Shown here: one piece after another, positions 18,432 through 27,182 of the stretch
How positions within the stretch are numbered: position 1 is the first letter of the stretch
Layout: each line of letters opens with the position of its first letter
From: Sphingobacterium bovistauri
GTDB lineage: Bacteria > Bacteroidota > Bacteroidia > Sphingobacteriales > Sphingobacteriaceae
Length of the DNA stretch: 64,000 nt
Reading direction: 5' to 3'
NCBI RefSeq assembly: GCF_020295405.1
Contig: NZ_JADEYP010000020.1
Coordinates: 18,890 to 82,889 of the forward strand
Translations under genes and position numbers: made by a program
The notes under the pieces: model-generated
Told to the model about the DNA's origin: nothing
The model's input: the letters and a program-made list of their open reading frames with translations, nothing else
Databases searched by the model: none

Positions 18432-19409
18432 ATGAGTAATTTAATTACGTTTCTTTTTCTGCTAATATCACTAAATCTTGTTTCTGGTCAGAGTCTAAAA
18501 GATATACGAATATGTCTTGATTCTGGTCATGGAGGTACTAGTGCTACGGATTCATTCCGGATAGGATTAAATGGAGAGAGAGAAGAGTGGATAAATTTGA
18601 GAGTAGCAAAATATTTGGAGAAGATGTTGGTGTCTGAAGGTGCTGTCGTAAAAATGACGCGTGATAGTGATGTTTTTGTTGATTTGCATGAGAGAGGTCG
18701 TATAGCGAATGAATTTGGGGCTAATATTTTTGTTTCTATTCATCATAATGCTACAGCTGATAGATCTGTTAATTATCCCGTGATCTATTTCCATGGAAGT
18801 GCATTGGAAAATGTGTCAAGCGTAAATTTTGCTCATTTACTAATTAATGAATTTCATGAACATTTATATCCTAATGAGAAATTGTATTCTATAGTTTCTG
18901 ATTATTTAATATTTCCAAATCGAGGAGCCGCTGTATTAAGAGGAACCTATGGAATACCTTCTGTAATTGGAGAAGCATCATATTTTTCTAATCCCTCAGA
19001 AGAACTTCGTCTTAAAGATACTTTGTATAATTATAAAGAAGCAGTAGCATATTTTGAAGCAGTTAAGAAATTTTTTAACACGAATAAGTATGCTATATAT
19101 CCTGAAAAATCACTGTCAAAAGAAATTCCTCAAATTGTGGTAAATCAGGAGGCTGGGCGTATGTCTAAGTCAGCACTTTCTTGGTCCTCTCACCTAGATT
19201 ATGTAGATGAGATCATAAAATCCAGAAATGTAGAAAAGTTTGCTGTAGCTAGAGATTATGTTTGGGACATTATGAAGTTTTTTCCTGATAATTATAGAGT
19301 CCATGAAATGTATAGTAATATGTTGTATATCCTACAGGAATTAAAAGAGACTGAGGCTTATGAAATAGTAAAAAAGAGATATGAAAATTATATTTATAAG
19401 ATTAATTAA
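18432..19409 (+). CDS. N-acetylmuramoyl-L-alanine amidase, Amidase_3 (AmiC) type
   Basis: A zinc amidase that cuts the bond between MurNAc and the stem peptide of peptidoglycan. The 325-residue protein has a signal peptide ending near VSGQ (residue 20) and an Amidase_3 domain: ICLDSGHGG (zinc His), REEWINL (zinc Glu), MTRDSD, IFVSIHHNA (zinc His) and VIGEASYFSNPSEE (catalytic Glu). A C-terminal extension of about 110 residues beyond the domain (from about residue 215) is not recognised and may bind a partner or substrate. Its last 29 bases overlap the second amidase gene, so the two are translated as a unit. Confidence 0.92.
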   Translation: MSNLITFLFLLISLNLVSGQSLKDIRICLDSGHGGTSATDSFRIGLNGEREEWINLRVAKYLEKMLVSEGAVVKMTRDSDVFVDLHERGRIANEFGANIFVSIHHNATADRSVNYPVIYFHGSALENVSSVNFAHLLINEFHEHLYPNEKLYSIVSDYLIFPNRGAAVLRGTYGIPSVIGEASYFSNPSEELRLKDTLYNYKEAVAYFEAVKKFFNTNKYAIYPEKSLSKEIPQIVVNQEAGRMSKSALSWSSHLDYVDEIIKSRNVEKFAVARDYVWDIMKFFPDNYRVHEMYSNMLYILQELKETEAYEIVKKRYENYIYKIN

Positions 19410-20052
19410 TTGTGTACTAATTTTAATGTTAGGTATCGAGGTGTATTCCCAAGATTTAAGAATCTATCAGACTCCTTTGGAGTGGAATAAGGAAAGAGAT
19501 TCTCTTACTATAGAGTATTTAAATAAGCGCCACGGTATTCATCAAGATGATGCAACAATTGTTCCTACCATGGTTGTTGTGCATTGGACAGCAAATGATA
19601 GTTATGAAAAAACAATGGCTATTTTTAAATCACCTTTTCTGAATGGTAGACCAGAGCTCCTTAACCAAAGTAGACTGAATGTTTCTTCTCAATATATAAT
19701 TGAACGAGATGGTACTATCTTTCAATTGTTACCGGATACAATATTTGCTAGACATACTATTGGTTTGAATTATTGTGCTATTGGTATTGAGAATATTGGC
19801 AGCAATTCTATGCCATTGACGAAAAAACAATTGAATGCAAACGCTAGGTTAATTAAATATTTGTCAGCAAAATATCCTATTAAATATGTTATTGGTCACC
19901 ATGAATATGGTCAACTGAAAAATACTTCCTTATGGAAGGAGACTGATCTTAATTATTTTACAAATAAGATTGATCCAGGAGATAAATTTATGAAAGGATT
20001 AAGACGGAAGATTAGAAAGTTGAAATTACAAAAGCTTCCTACTAATGAATAA
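19381..20052 (+). CDS. N-acetylmuramoyl-L-alanine amidase, Amidase_2 (AmpD/PGRP) type
   Basis: A 223-residue second amidase of an unrelated fold to the gene before it. A signal peptide (MKIIFIRLINCVLILMLGIEVYSQ) is followed by an Amidase_2 domain: MVVVHWTAND (zinc His), SSQYIIERDGTIFQLLPD, FARHTIGLNYCAIGIENIG and VIGHHEYG (zinc His), with the third ligand probably the Asp in KIDPGDKFM. It cleaves stem peptides from MurNAc, probably on 1,6-anhydro or free muropeptides as in AmpD-type enzymes. The start at 19381 lies inside the previous gene but gives the only good signal peptide. A basic C-terminus (RRKIRKLKLQK) may touch the anionic wall. Confidence 0.92.
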   Translation: MKIIFIRLINCVLILMLGIEVYSQDLRIYQTPLEWNKERDSLTIEYLNKRHGIHQDDATIVPTMVVVHWTANDSYEKTMAIFKSPFLNGRPELLNQSRLNVSSQYIIERDGTIFQLLPDTIFARHTIGLNYCAIGIENIGSNSMPLTKKQLNANARLIKYLSAKYPIKYVIGHHEYGQLKNTSLWKETDLNYFTNKIDPGDKFMKGLRRKIRKLKLQKLPTNE

Positions 20053-20068
20053 TTTTTTCGGTGCCTGA

Positions 20069-20102
20069 AACAAAGCCTCCCAAGAAAATGGGAGGTTTTG
20101 TT
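20069..20102 (+). terminator. hairpin terminator after the amidase pair
   Basis: AACAAAGCCTCCCA (20069-20082) pairs with TGGGAGGTTTTGTT (20089-20102) with one G-U pair. It ends the SusCD 1/amidase unit. Confidence 0.85.
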
Positions 20103-20391
20103 GTGTGTAACCGATTGTGTAACTTAAAAGTTACTTATATGTGTACAATATACACCTAAAAATCTACGGAAATTAAATTTTGTTATCCCACAAATGCGAA
20201 TTTGAAGTTAGTATTGGTTATGTTTTATTATTATGTTGTTTAGACAATTATCGGTTTTGTGCGCATTTGTTATTTGTTTTTGCCAAAACATGACTATTTA
20301 ATTCATTAAAATTGCTTTTTTGTGCGTTTTTGTTGTATTTTTATGCGAGATAATCAAACTGTTTAAATTAAAAGAAGAGTTGCAATTAAAA
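20103..20391. promoter_or_regulatory. upstream region of namZ with a candidate operator palindrome
   Basis: GTAACTT-AA-AAGTTAC (20119-20134) is a perfect inverted repeat, followed 8 bases later by GTGTACAATATACAC, a second partial palindrome. Such paired dyads are typical of regulator binding sites. No regulator gene is adjacent, so the role is a guess. The rest is AT-rich with no gene seen. Confidence 0.35.
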
Positions 20392-21624
20392 ATGATGGGA
20401 TTTAAATCTGCACTTTTGGTAACCTTGTTATGTGTTACATTGTTTTCTTGTAATATTTGTAAGTCAACACAGAAATCAAAAGTTGTATCGAAAGAAGAAA
20501 GTGTAACTGGTGCTGGGAAGATTACTCCTGCAGCAGATCAATTGGTTAATTATTTGCCTCTATTGAAGGGTAAAAAAGTAGGGTTGATGGGTAATCAAAC
20601 TACTATAGTTGGTGAGAATAAAGAGCACTTAGTAGATGTTTTATTGGCGAATGGTGTTGACCTAAGATTTGGTTTTGCACCTGAACATGGTTTTAGAGGT
20701 ACAATTGAGCGTGGTGAAAAAGTTGATAACGATAAAGATGCTAAAACTGGTTTGCCATTGTATACTTTGTATGGAGGTAATGATAAACAGGATTCTATCG
20801 TGCAATCTGTTGATGTAATGATCTTTGATTTGCAAGATGTCGGCGCACGCTTTTATACATATATTACGTCATTACACAGAGTCATGGAATTGTGTGCTAA
20901 GCACAATAAAGAATTAATCGTATTGGATCGACCAAATCCATGTGGAGATCAAGTCGATGGACCAGTTCGTAAAGATGATAAATTCAAGTCAAATGTTTCA
21001 TTTCACAAAATAGCTATGATCCACGGTCTAACTGTAGGTGAGTTGGCTAACATGATAAATGGAGAAAAATGGTTAGAGAATGGACTTCAATGTAAAGTAA
21101 CAGTTGTTCCAGTCGAAAATTGGGACCACTCTATGATGTATGAACTTCCAATAGTTCCTTCCCCTTCTTTACCTAATCACCTTTCGGTAAGATTATATTC
21201 TTCTTTATGTCTATTCGAAGGAACAGAAATTTCTGTAGGCAGAGGTACAGATTGGCCATTTCAAGTAGTCGGTTATGACGACCCTGTGTATGGTTCATTC
21301 ACATATAATCCGGGCGAGAAAGAAGGTATGGTAAAGCACGTAGAAGGTAAAGGTCAGACTATGTATGGTTTAGATTTGCGTGGTCTGAATGCTGATGATC
21401 AAAAATTTACCCTTAAATATGTTATTGATTTTTATCAAAAAATGCCTGATAAATCTAAATTCTTTACACGCGCAGCATTTTTCGATAAGTTGGCAGGTAC
21501 GGACGAATTGCGCAAGCAAATAATTGCAGGCAAATCTGAAAAGGAGATACGTGCCTCTTGGTCTAAAGATCTTGATGAATATAAGCAAATGCGTAAAAAG
21601 TATTTGTTGTATAAGGATTTTTAA
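20392..21624 (+). CDS. namZ: exo-beta-N-acetylmuramidase, NamZ type (DUF1343, GH171)
   Basis: A 410-residue lipoprotein (lipobox LFSC, cysteine 20) of the DUF1343 family, whose characterised member Bacillus subtilis NamZ (YbbC) releases MurNAc from the non-reducing end of peptide-free peptidoglycan chains. Family stretches include LKGKKVGLMGNQT, FAPEHGFRGTIERGE (active-site PEHG), VDVMIFDLQDVGARFYTY, LDRPNPCG, FEGTEISVGRGTDWPFQ and the GLDLRGL region. Export with a lipid anchor places it in the periplasm or at the surface, upstream of MurNAc uptake. The start is one of two adjacent ATGs (20392 or 20395); an upstream TTG at 20320 adds a non-conserved stretch. It sits between amidases and SusCD 2. 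Confidence 0.92.
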   Translation: MMGFKSALLVTLLCVTLFSCNICKSTQKSKVVSKEESVTGAGKITPAADQLVNYLPLLKGKKVGLMGNQTTIVGENKEHLVDVLLANGVDLRFGFAPEHGFRGTIERGEKVDNDKDAKTGLPLYTLYGGNDKQDSIVQSVDVMIFDLQDVGARFYTYITSLHRVMELCAKHNKELIVLDRPNPCGDQVDGPVRKDDKFKSNVSFHKIAMIHGLTVGELANMINGEKWLENGLQCKVTVVPVENWDHSMMYELPIVPSPSLPNHLSVRLYSSLCLFEGTEISVGRGTDWPFQVVGYDDPVYGSFTYNPGEKEGMVKHVEGKGQTMYGLDLRGLNADDQKFTLKYVIDFYQKMPDKSKFFTRAAFFDKLAGTDELRKQIIAGKSEKEIRASWSKDLDEYKQMRKKYLLYKDF

Positions 21625-21661
21625 TAATCTACTTATAATAGAAAAACACTTCTATTATCCT

Positions 21662-21704
21662 AAGGCTTATCTATTATCACACTAGATAGGTGAGCCTTTT
21701 TTTT
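21662..21704 (+). terminator. hairpin terminator after namZ
   Basis: AAGGCT near 21662 pairs with AGCCTT near 21693, with an inner TCTAT/ATAGA stem, followed by eight T. Confidence 0.75.
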
Positions 21705-21738
21705 ACTTATGAATATTCGGTTTATTTAATTGCTATAT

Positions 21739-24700
21739 ATGAGAAACACATTACTATTCTCTATTGCATTGGGTATGGCAGTAAATGCAGAAGCTTCTTC
21801 TGTTAAATTTACAAATGCTACAAACCTACATGCTGCGACTGCCTATTATAATGGTAGGCTGGTACAAAATACTGTACAGGGTACAGTGTCGGATTCGAAT
21901 GGTCCGGTTGAAGGAGTTACAGTATCTGTAATAGGTGTTCCTGGCGCCACCACCACAGATTCAAATGGTAATTTTAAAATTAATGCTGCTTTAGGCTCGA
22001 CTTTGCGTTTTTCGAACATTGGCTATCTTGCACAAGATATCAAAGTTACGTCAAATACGATCAACGTTACTTTAGTATCTGAAGATAATACGTTAGATGA
22101 GGTTGTAGTAGTAGGTTATGGTTCTCAAAAACGTTCAAACGTAACTGGTGCTGTTTCTACTGTTGATATCAGTAAAACTCTTGAAAACCGTCCTGTAGTT
22201 GATGCTGGTAGAGCTTTACAAGGTGTAGTAGCTGGTTTAAATATTACGACTCCAAGTGGTGACTTAGGTGGTGATCCAACGATTCGTTTGCGTGGTGTTA
22301 GCGGTTCGTTGCAATCCTCAGGTGGTGCTTCGCCATTAATTTTGGTAGACGGAGTGGAAGTTCCTAGTTTGTCTTTAGTCGGCCCGAATGATATTGAGTC
22401 AATGTCAGTAATCAAAGATGCCTCTGCTGCTATTTATGGCTCTAGAGCAGCTTATGGCGTTATTTTGATCAAAACAAAATCAGGAAAGCGTAATTCAAAA
22501 ACATCAATTTCATACGATAACAACTTTGGTTTTCAAACGCCAACTACTTCTCCTGAAATCGCATCTGGAGCTGACGGTGCTAGATTAGCATTAGCTGCAT
22601 TTAAGAGATTTAATCCAAGTGCTACAGGTTTTGAAAACTTAGGTATCCGCTATGATGACTACGCTGTTGGGAAAATGGCTGAATGGCAAAGTCTTTATGG
22701 AGGTCAAGATCTTGGTACAGAAATGGTCGTAGGTAGAGACTATGAAGTAAAAGACGGTTTCTTGTATTTTCACAGAACTTGGGATGCTGAAGATATGTTT
22801 ATGAAAAATTGGACTCCGCAACAAACGCATAATGTAAGCGTTAATGGCGGTTCTGATAAAGTGAACTTTAATATCGGTTTAGGATATATGAATCAAAAAG
22901 GTATCTTGAAAGTTAATCCTGACGATTATTCTCGTTACAACTTGAATATCGGAGTTAACGCAGAGATTACTAGCTGGTTGACAGGTTATGCTAAGGCATT
23001 GTACTCTACATCAGATGCTTCTAAGCCATTTAATTATAATAGTGCTGTTTATGATCCGTGGTTTTATTTGTATAGATGGCCTGCTAACTACCCTTATGGT
23101 ACTATCGATGGTATAGGTATGCGTAATGCAATCAATGATGTTGAACAAGCATCAATGAATAGTAATAAATTCAATTTTGGACGTTTTACTTTTGGTGGAA
23201 CAGCAAAGATCGCAGAAGGATTAACTGTGGACGCGGATTATACCTATTCGAATAACGCTAGAAGACAGCATGAGGTAGGTGGTCGAGTATATGGCTGGGA
23301 TTTCTGGCAAAAAAAGGAATTCACACAAGGGTATTATTCTGCAACAAACTACGATTATACGCAGTTCATTAATTCATTCGAAGATCGTCATGTAGCAAAC
23401 ATGTTTGCTACATGGGTGAAAAATTATGGTAATCACAACCTGAAGGTAATGGGTGGTGTTAATGCTGAATTGGTCCAAAATGAATCACAGACAGTGAAGC
23501 GTATGAACTTATTAGACTATGATTATGGTCAAATCGGTTTAGCAAATGGAACTACGACAGGTGCTAGCTCTGCAGGTCACTGGTCTACATTAGGTTTCTT
23601 TGGTCGTGTGAATTACGATTATCAAGATAAATACCTTGTTGAGATATTAGGTCGTTATGATGGTTCTTCACGCTTTAGATCAGACAATCGTTGGGGATTC
23701 TTCCCTGCTGCTTCAGTAGGTTATGTAATCACGAAAGAGGATTATATGGACTGGTCAAGAAGCTTCTTATCATTCATGAAAATTAGAGGTTCATGGGGAT
23801 CAGTAGGTAACCAAAATGTTCCTTCTTCTTTATTCTTATCTACATTCAATTCTGCTACTTCAGATTGGTTAGTGGGTAATGAAATCTTGTCTACATTGAC
23901 AACTCCTTCTATTATTTCACCATTCTTAACATGGGAAACCGTTACTACTAAAGAAATTGGAGTTGATGCAGCTTTCTTTAACAATAAGTTCAATGTTACG
24001 TTCAACAGATACGTAAGAACTGTGTCTGATATGATATCAGCAGGTGTTACTTTACCATCTTCTTTTGGTTCGACTACACCGATGCGTAATTTTGGTGAAA
24101 TGCAAACCAACGGTTGGGAATTGGAATTAGCTTACAATCATCAATTTGAAAATGGTCTTTCGATGAGATTATCAGGTCAATTATCTGATTTCCAAGAGAA
24201 GATTACTAGATTCTCTGGTTTAGCAAATATTTATACAGATGGTACTTCATCTAACTACGAAGGCAAAACTATAGGAGAAATCTGGGGATATGAAACAGAT
24301 AGATTTTTCACATATGATGACTTCAATGAGGTTAATGGAAAATATACCTTAAAAGATGGTATTCCTAGTCAAAGCTATTACCAAAGTAACACGTTTACAT
24401 ATGGTCCTGGTGATGTCAAATTTAAGGATTTAAATGGTGACGGTGTGATTAGTGTAGGTGATGGTACAGTAGCAAACCCTGGTGACCGTAAAATAATAGG
24501 TAACACAAGCCCTCGTTACAACTATGGATTTAGAGCTGATTTTGCGTACAAAGCTTTCGATTTAGGTGTATTCATTCAAGGTGTTGGAGAAAGAGCAATT
24601 TGGGCAGGTGGTGATTTAGCTATTCCAAGTTGGAGATATTCTGATGCGTATTATACACATCAATTGGATTACTGGACTCCAGAAAATCAGAATGCATTTT

Positions 24701-25023
24701 ATCCTGCTCCAGCATTTCAAAATCAATCTAATGCATCGTTCAACTTTTTACCTCAATCAAAATACTTGTTGGATATGTCGTACTTGCGTTTGAAAAACGT
24801 AACATTTGGTTATACATTACCACAGGCTGCATTGGATAAAATTAAGTTTCAAAGAGCTAGAATTTTCTTCTCGGGTGAAAACTTATTTGAGTTTGATAAT
24901 TTAATAGTTCCTATTGATGCCGAAACAGATTATACGGAAAATGGTAAAAATGACAAAAACTCATTTGGACGCTCATATCCTTATCGTCGTACAGTATCAT
25001 TTGGTCTTCAATTAACATTTTAA
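21739..25023 (+). CDS. SusC/RagA-family TonB-dependent outer-membrane transporter, pair 2
   Basis: A 1094-residue SusC/RagA transporter. Signal peptide MRNTLLFSIALGMAVNAEAS, CarboxypepD_reg-like domain (VQGTVSDSNGPVEGVTV), TonB-box-like LDEVVVVGYGSQKR, plug (ALQGVVAGLNITTPSG, TIRLRGVSG, PLILVDGVE, SMSVIKDASAAIYGSRAAYG) and barrel ending VSFGLQLTF. No STN domain. The ATG at 21739 is used; the frame is open to a TTG at 21730. The DNA encoding the signal peptide is nearly identical to that of SusC 3 although the mature proteins differ. susD 2 follows after 12 bases. Confidence 0.93.
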   Translation: MRNTLLFSIALGMAVNAEASSVKFTNATNLHAATAYYNGRLVQNTVQGTVSDSNGPVEGVTVSVIGVPGATTTDSNGNFKINAALGSTLRFSNIGYLAQDIKVTSNTINVTLVSEDNTLDEVVVVGYGSQKRSNVTGAVSTVDISKTLENRPVVDAGRALQGVVAGLNITTPSGDLGGDPTIRLRGVSGSLQSSGGASPLILVDGVEVPSLSLVGPNDIESMSVIKDASAAIYGSRAAYGVILIKTKSGKRNSKTSISYDNNFGFQTPTTSPEIASGADGARLALAAFKRFNPSATGFENLGIRYDDYAVGKMAEWQSLYGGQDLGTEMVVGRDYEVKDGFLYFHRTWDAEDMFMKNWTPQQTHNVSVNGGSDKVNFNIGLGYMNQKGILKVNPDDYSRYNLNIGVNAEITSWLTGYAKALYSTSDASKPFNYNSAVYDPWFYLYRWPANYPYGTIDGIGMRNAINDVEQASMNSNKFNFGRFTFGGTAKIAEGLTVDADYTYSNNARRQHEVGGRVYGWDFWQKKEFTQGYYSATNYDYTQFINSFEDRHVANMFATWVKNYGNHNLKVMGGVNAELVQNESQTVKRMNLLDYDYGQIGLANGTTTGASSAGHWSTLGFFGRVNYDYQDKYLVEILGRYDGSSRFRSDNRWGFFPAASVGYVITKEDYMDWSRSFLSFMKIRGSWGSVGNQNVPSSLFLSTFNSATSDWLVGNEILSTLTTPSIISPFLTWETVTTKEIGVDAAFFNNKFNVTFNRYVRTVSDMISAGVTLPSSFGSTTPMRNFGEMQTNGWELELAYNHQFENGLSMRLSGQLSDFQEKITRFSGLANIYTDGTSSNYEGKTIGEIWGYETDRFFTYDDFNEVNGKYTLKDGIPSQSYYQSNTFTYGPGDVKFKDLNGDGVISVGDGTVANPGDRKIIGNTSPRYNYGFRADFAYKAFDLGVFIQGVGERAIWAGGDLAIPSWRYSDAYYTHQLDYWTPENQNAFYPAPAFQNQSNASFNFLPQSKYLLDMSYLRLKNVTFGYTLPQAALDKIKFQRARIFFSGENLFEFDNLIVPIDAETDYTENGKNDKNSFGRSYPYRRTVSFGLQLTF

Positions 25024-25035
25024 TTCTAGAAAGTA

Positions 25036-26760
25036 ATGAAAAACTTAAAATATTTAGCATTCGCGGCATTAATTTCATTTAGTTCATGTAGCAAAGATTT
25101 CTTAAGTGATGGTTTCTTAGAAAAAGATCCTCTGGATCAATTGTCAGATCCAGCATTTTGGTCTTCAGAAAATAATATTCGTACTTATACTTTTGGATTT
25201 TATAATTCATATTTTAAAGGGTATGGAAAAAATAATACTTGGGGTAATTATTTTTCAGGTCAAGGTTTGAATGATGATTTTGCTCCATTAAAACCTGTAG
25301 AATTTACCATCAATGTCCCTACTTCTGGGGGCGGTTGGTCTGGTACAGTAAGTAACTTGCCTACATCTGCATCTACTCCTTTTGGAAGAATCAGAAAAGC
25401 AAATCAATTCATTGCTTCAGTTCCTTTGGCGAATATGGCAGAAGAAGCTAAGAATCACTGGTCAGGAATTGGTCGATTCTTTAGAGCTTTAGAGTATGCA
25501 AATTTTGTAAATACATTTGGCGATGTTCCTTATATAGATAAGGTATTATCTGAATCTGATGCTGAATTGTATAGAAAAAGAGATTCTAGAACTTACGTAA
25601 TGGATAAAGTTCTAGAAGATTTTCAATTCGCGGCAGCAAATGTAAGAGCTAACGATGGTACGGCGAAATTATCTGTAAACAAATATGTTGTTTTAGCGTA
25701 TATGTCACGTGTTTTCTTGTTTGAAGGCACATGGTTAAAATACCATGACATCGATCAAGCTCGTGCTAAAACTTATTTGGAGGCTGCAAAATGGGCTGCT
25801 GAAGAGGTTATTAAAGCAGGTGTATATAATGTTTCTGGAGATTATAGAGCTGTATTTTCTTCTTTAGATTTGACTTCTAATGCAGAAGTTATTCTTTTCA
25901 AAAGATACGAAGCAGGTTTGTTAACGCACGCGTTAATGTCTAATAACAATTTAGAGTCACAATCAGGGATTTCTAAAAGTGCTATAGAAAGCTATTTGGC
26001 ATCTGATGGTTTACCAATTGCTATTTCAGCAACTTACAAAGGAGATAAAGGAATAGAGAATGTAGTAGCCAATCGAGATGGACGTTTAAATGGTACAGTA
26101 GTTCCTGCTTTACGTCTGCAAGGTGTTGTAACTAATTATTCTTCATCAGGCTATTCTACGTTGAAATTTTTGAATGAACAATTTAAGAATGATCAAATGG
26201 GTACATCATTTGTAAATACAACTGATGCTCCAATCATTCGTTATGGTGAAGTTTTAGTTAACTATGCAGAGGCTTGTGCGGAATTAGGAATAATAACACA
26301 GGATGATTTAGACAAATCGATAAACAAACTAAGAGCTCGTGCTGGAGTCAATTTGCCAAAATTGGAAATAGTTTCAGGACAGCCTGCTGTGAATGGAAAA
26401 GTGTACGATGATCCAAATCGTGATCAATCTGTTTCTAGTTTAATCTGGGAAATTCGTCGTGAGCGTCGCTCTGAATTAATCTTTGAGGGTTTCCGATTGA
26501 ATGATTTGAGAAGATGGAAAAAACTAGAATATGCCGACGCAGATAAAAATCCTTCGATTAATCTAGGTGCATATATTGATAAAACGAAATGGACTGCAGA
26601 TCAATTGAAAACTATTATTTTAAATCCTGAAGGATATATCGTTCCTTCGATTGTAGGTCGTACGGTAGTTGATAAGCATTATTTGGAACCAATTCCTCTA
26701 GATCAAATTGCATTGTATAAAGCAAACGGATCTGAGCTGAATCAGAATCCAGGTTGGTAG
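25036..26760 (+). CDS. SusD/RagB-family nutrient-binding lipoprotein, pair 2
   Basis: A 574-residue lipoprotein (cysteine 18, ISFSSCSKDFL) of the classic RagB/SusD family. Typical parts are the N-terminal FLEKDPLDQLSDPAFWSSENNIRTYTFGFYN, the TPR helices (HWSGIGRFFRALEYAN; YVVLAYMSRVFLFEGTWLKY) and the C-terminal RYGEVLVNYAEACAELG ... IRRERRSELIFEGFRLNDLRRWKK. It works with SusC 2 at the cell surface. Ligand not predictable from sequence. Confidence 0.93.
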   Translation: MKNLKYLAFAALISFSSCSKDFLSDGFLEKDPLDQLSDPAFWSSENNIRTYTFGFYNSYFKGYGKNNTWGNYFSGQGLNDDFAPLKPVEFTINVPTSGGGWSGTVSNLPTSASTPFGRIRKANQFIASVPLANMAEEAKNHWSGIGRFFRALEYANFVNTFGDVPYIDKVLSESDAELYRKRDSRTYVMDKVLEDFQFAAANVRANDGTAKLSVNKYVVLAYMSRVFLFEGTWLKYHDIDQARAKTYLEAAKWAAEEVIKAGVYNVSGDYRAVFSSLDLTSNAEVILFKRYEAGLLTHALMSNNNLESQSGISKSAIESYLASDGLPIAISATYKGDKGIENVVANRDGRLNGTVVPALRLQGVVTNYSSSGYSTLKFLNEQFKNDQMGTSFVNTTDAPIIRYGEVLVNYAEACAELGIITQDDLDKSINKLRARAGVNLPKLEIVSGQPAVNGKVYDDPNRDQSVSSLIWEIRRERRSELIFEGFRLNDLRRWKKLEYADADKNPSINLGAYIDKTKWTADQLKTIILNPEGYIVPSIVGRTVVDKHYLEPIPLDQIALYKANGSELNQNPGW

Positions 26761-26779
26761 TTTTTACTATAATTTTATT

Positions 26780-26818
26780 AAAAGGCAATAATCATTTGAT
26801 TATTGCCTTTTGTTTTTT
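26780..26818 (+). terminator. hairpin terminator after SusD 2
   Basis: AAAGGCAATAATCA (26781-26794) pairs with TGATTATTGCCTTT (26797-26810), followed by a T-rich run. Confidence 0.9.
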
Positions 26819-27182
26819 AGGGAGATTGTTAATGCAAACTTTAGCGTTTTTGTGAATGATTGTTTCGTTGGTTATAGATCTTTAGTTGAATAAATTGTTA
26901 AATTTTAATCGTATTCTTCTTTTTAAAGAAACAATTGACTATATTCGATAAGTGTTTTTGCGTTTTTTGATAACAATATGTAAAACCACGATTTCACCTA
27001 TTTAATTAAACTCTAGATTTTGAAGTAAATAATGTCTATCTAAGATACTTCTATAAATTGTAGTTTGTGCTAATATTTATAGAGGTAAAAAGCAGTTACT
27101 AGCCGATCCTTTTCAATCCTACTTCATTTAGTTTATTTAATTAATATTTTAAGAATTATAAATCATTAAACAATTAAATAAT
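26819..27182. other. intergenic region upstream of SusC 3
   Basis: About 360 bases of AT-rich DNA between the terminator and susC 3. I see no gene, repeat or clear promoter box in it; it presumably carries the promoter of the SusCD 3 operon. Confidence 0.5.
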
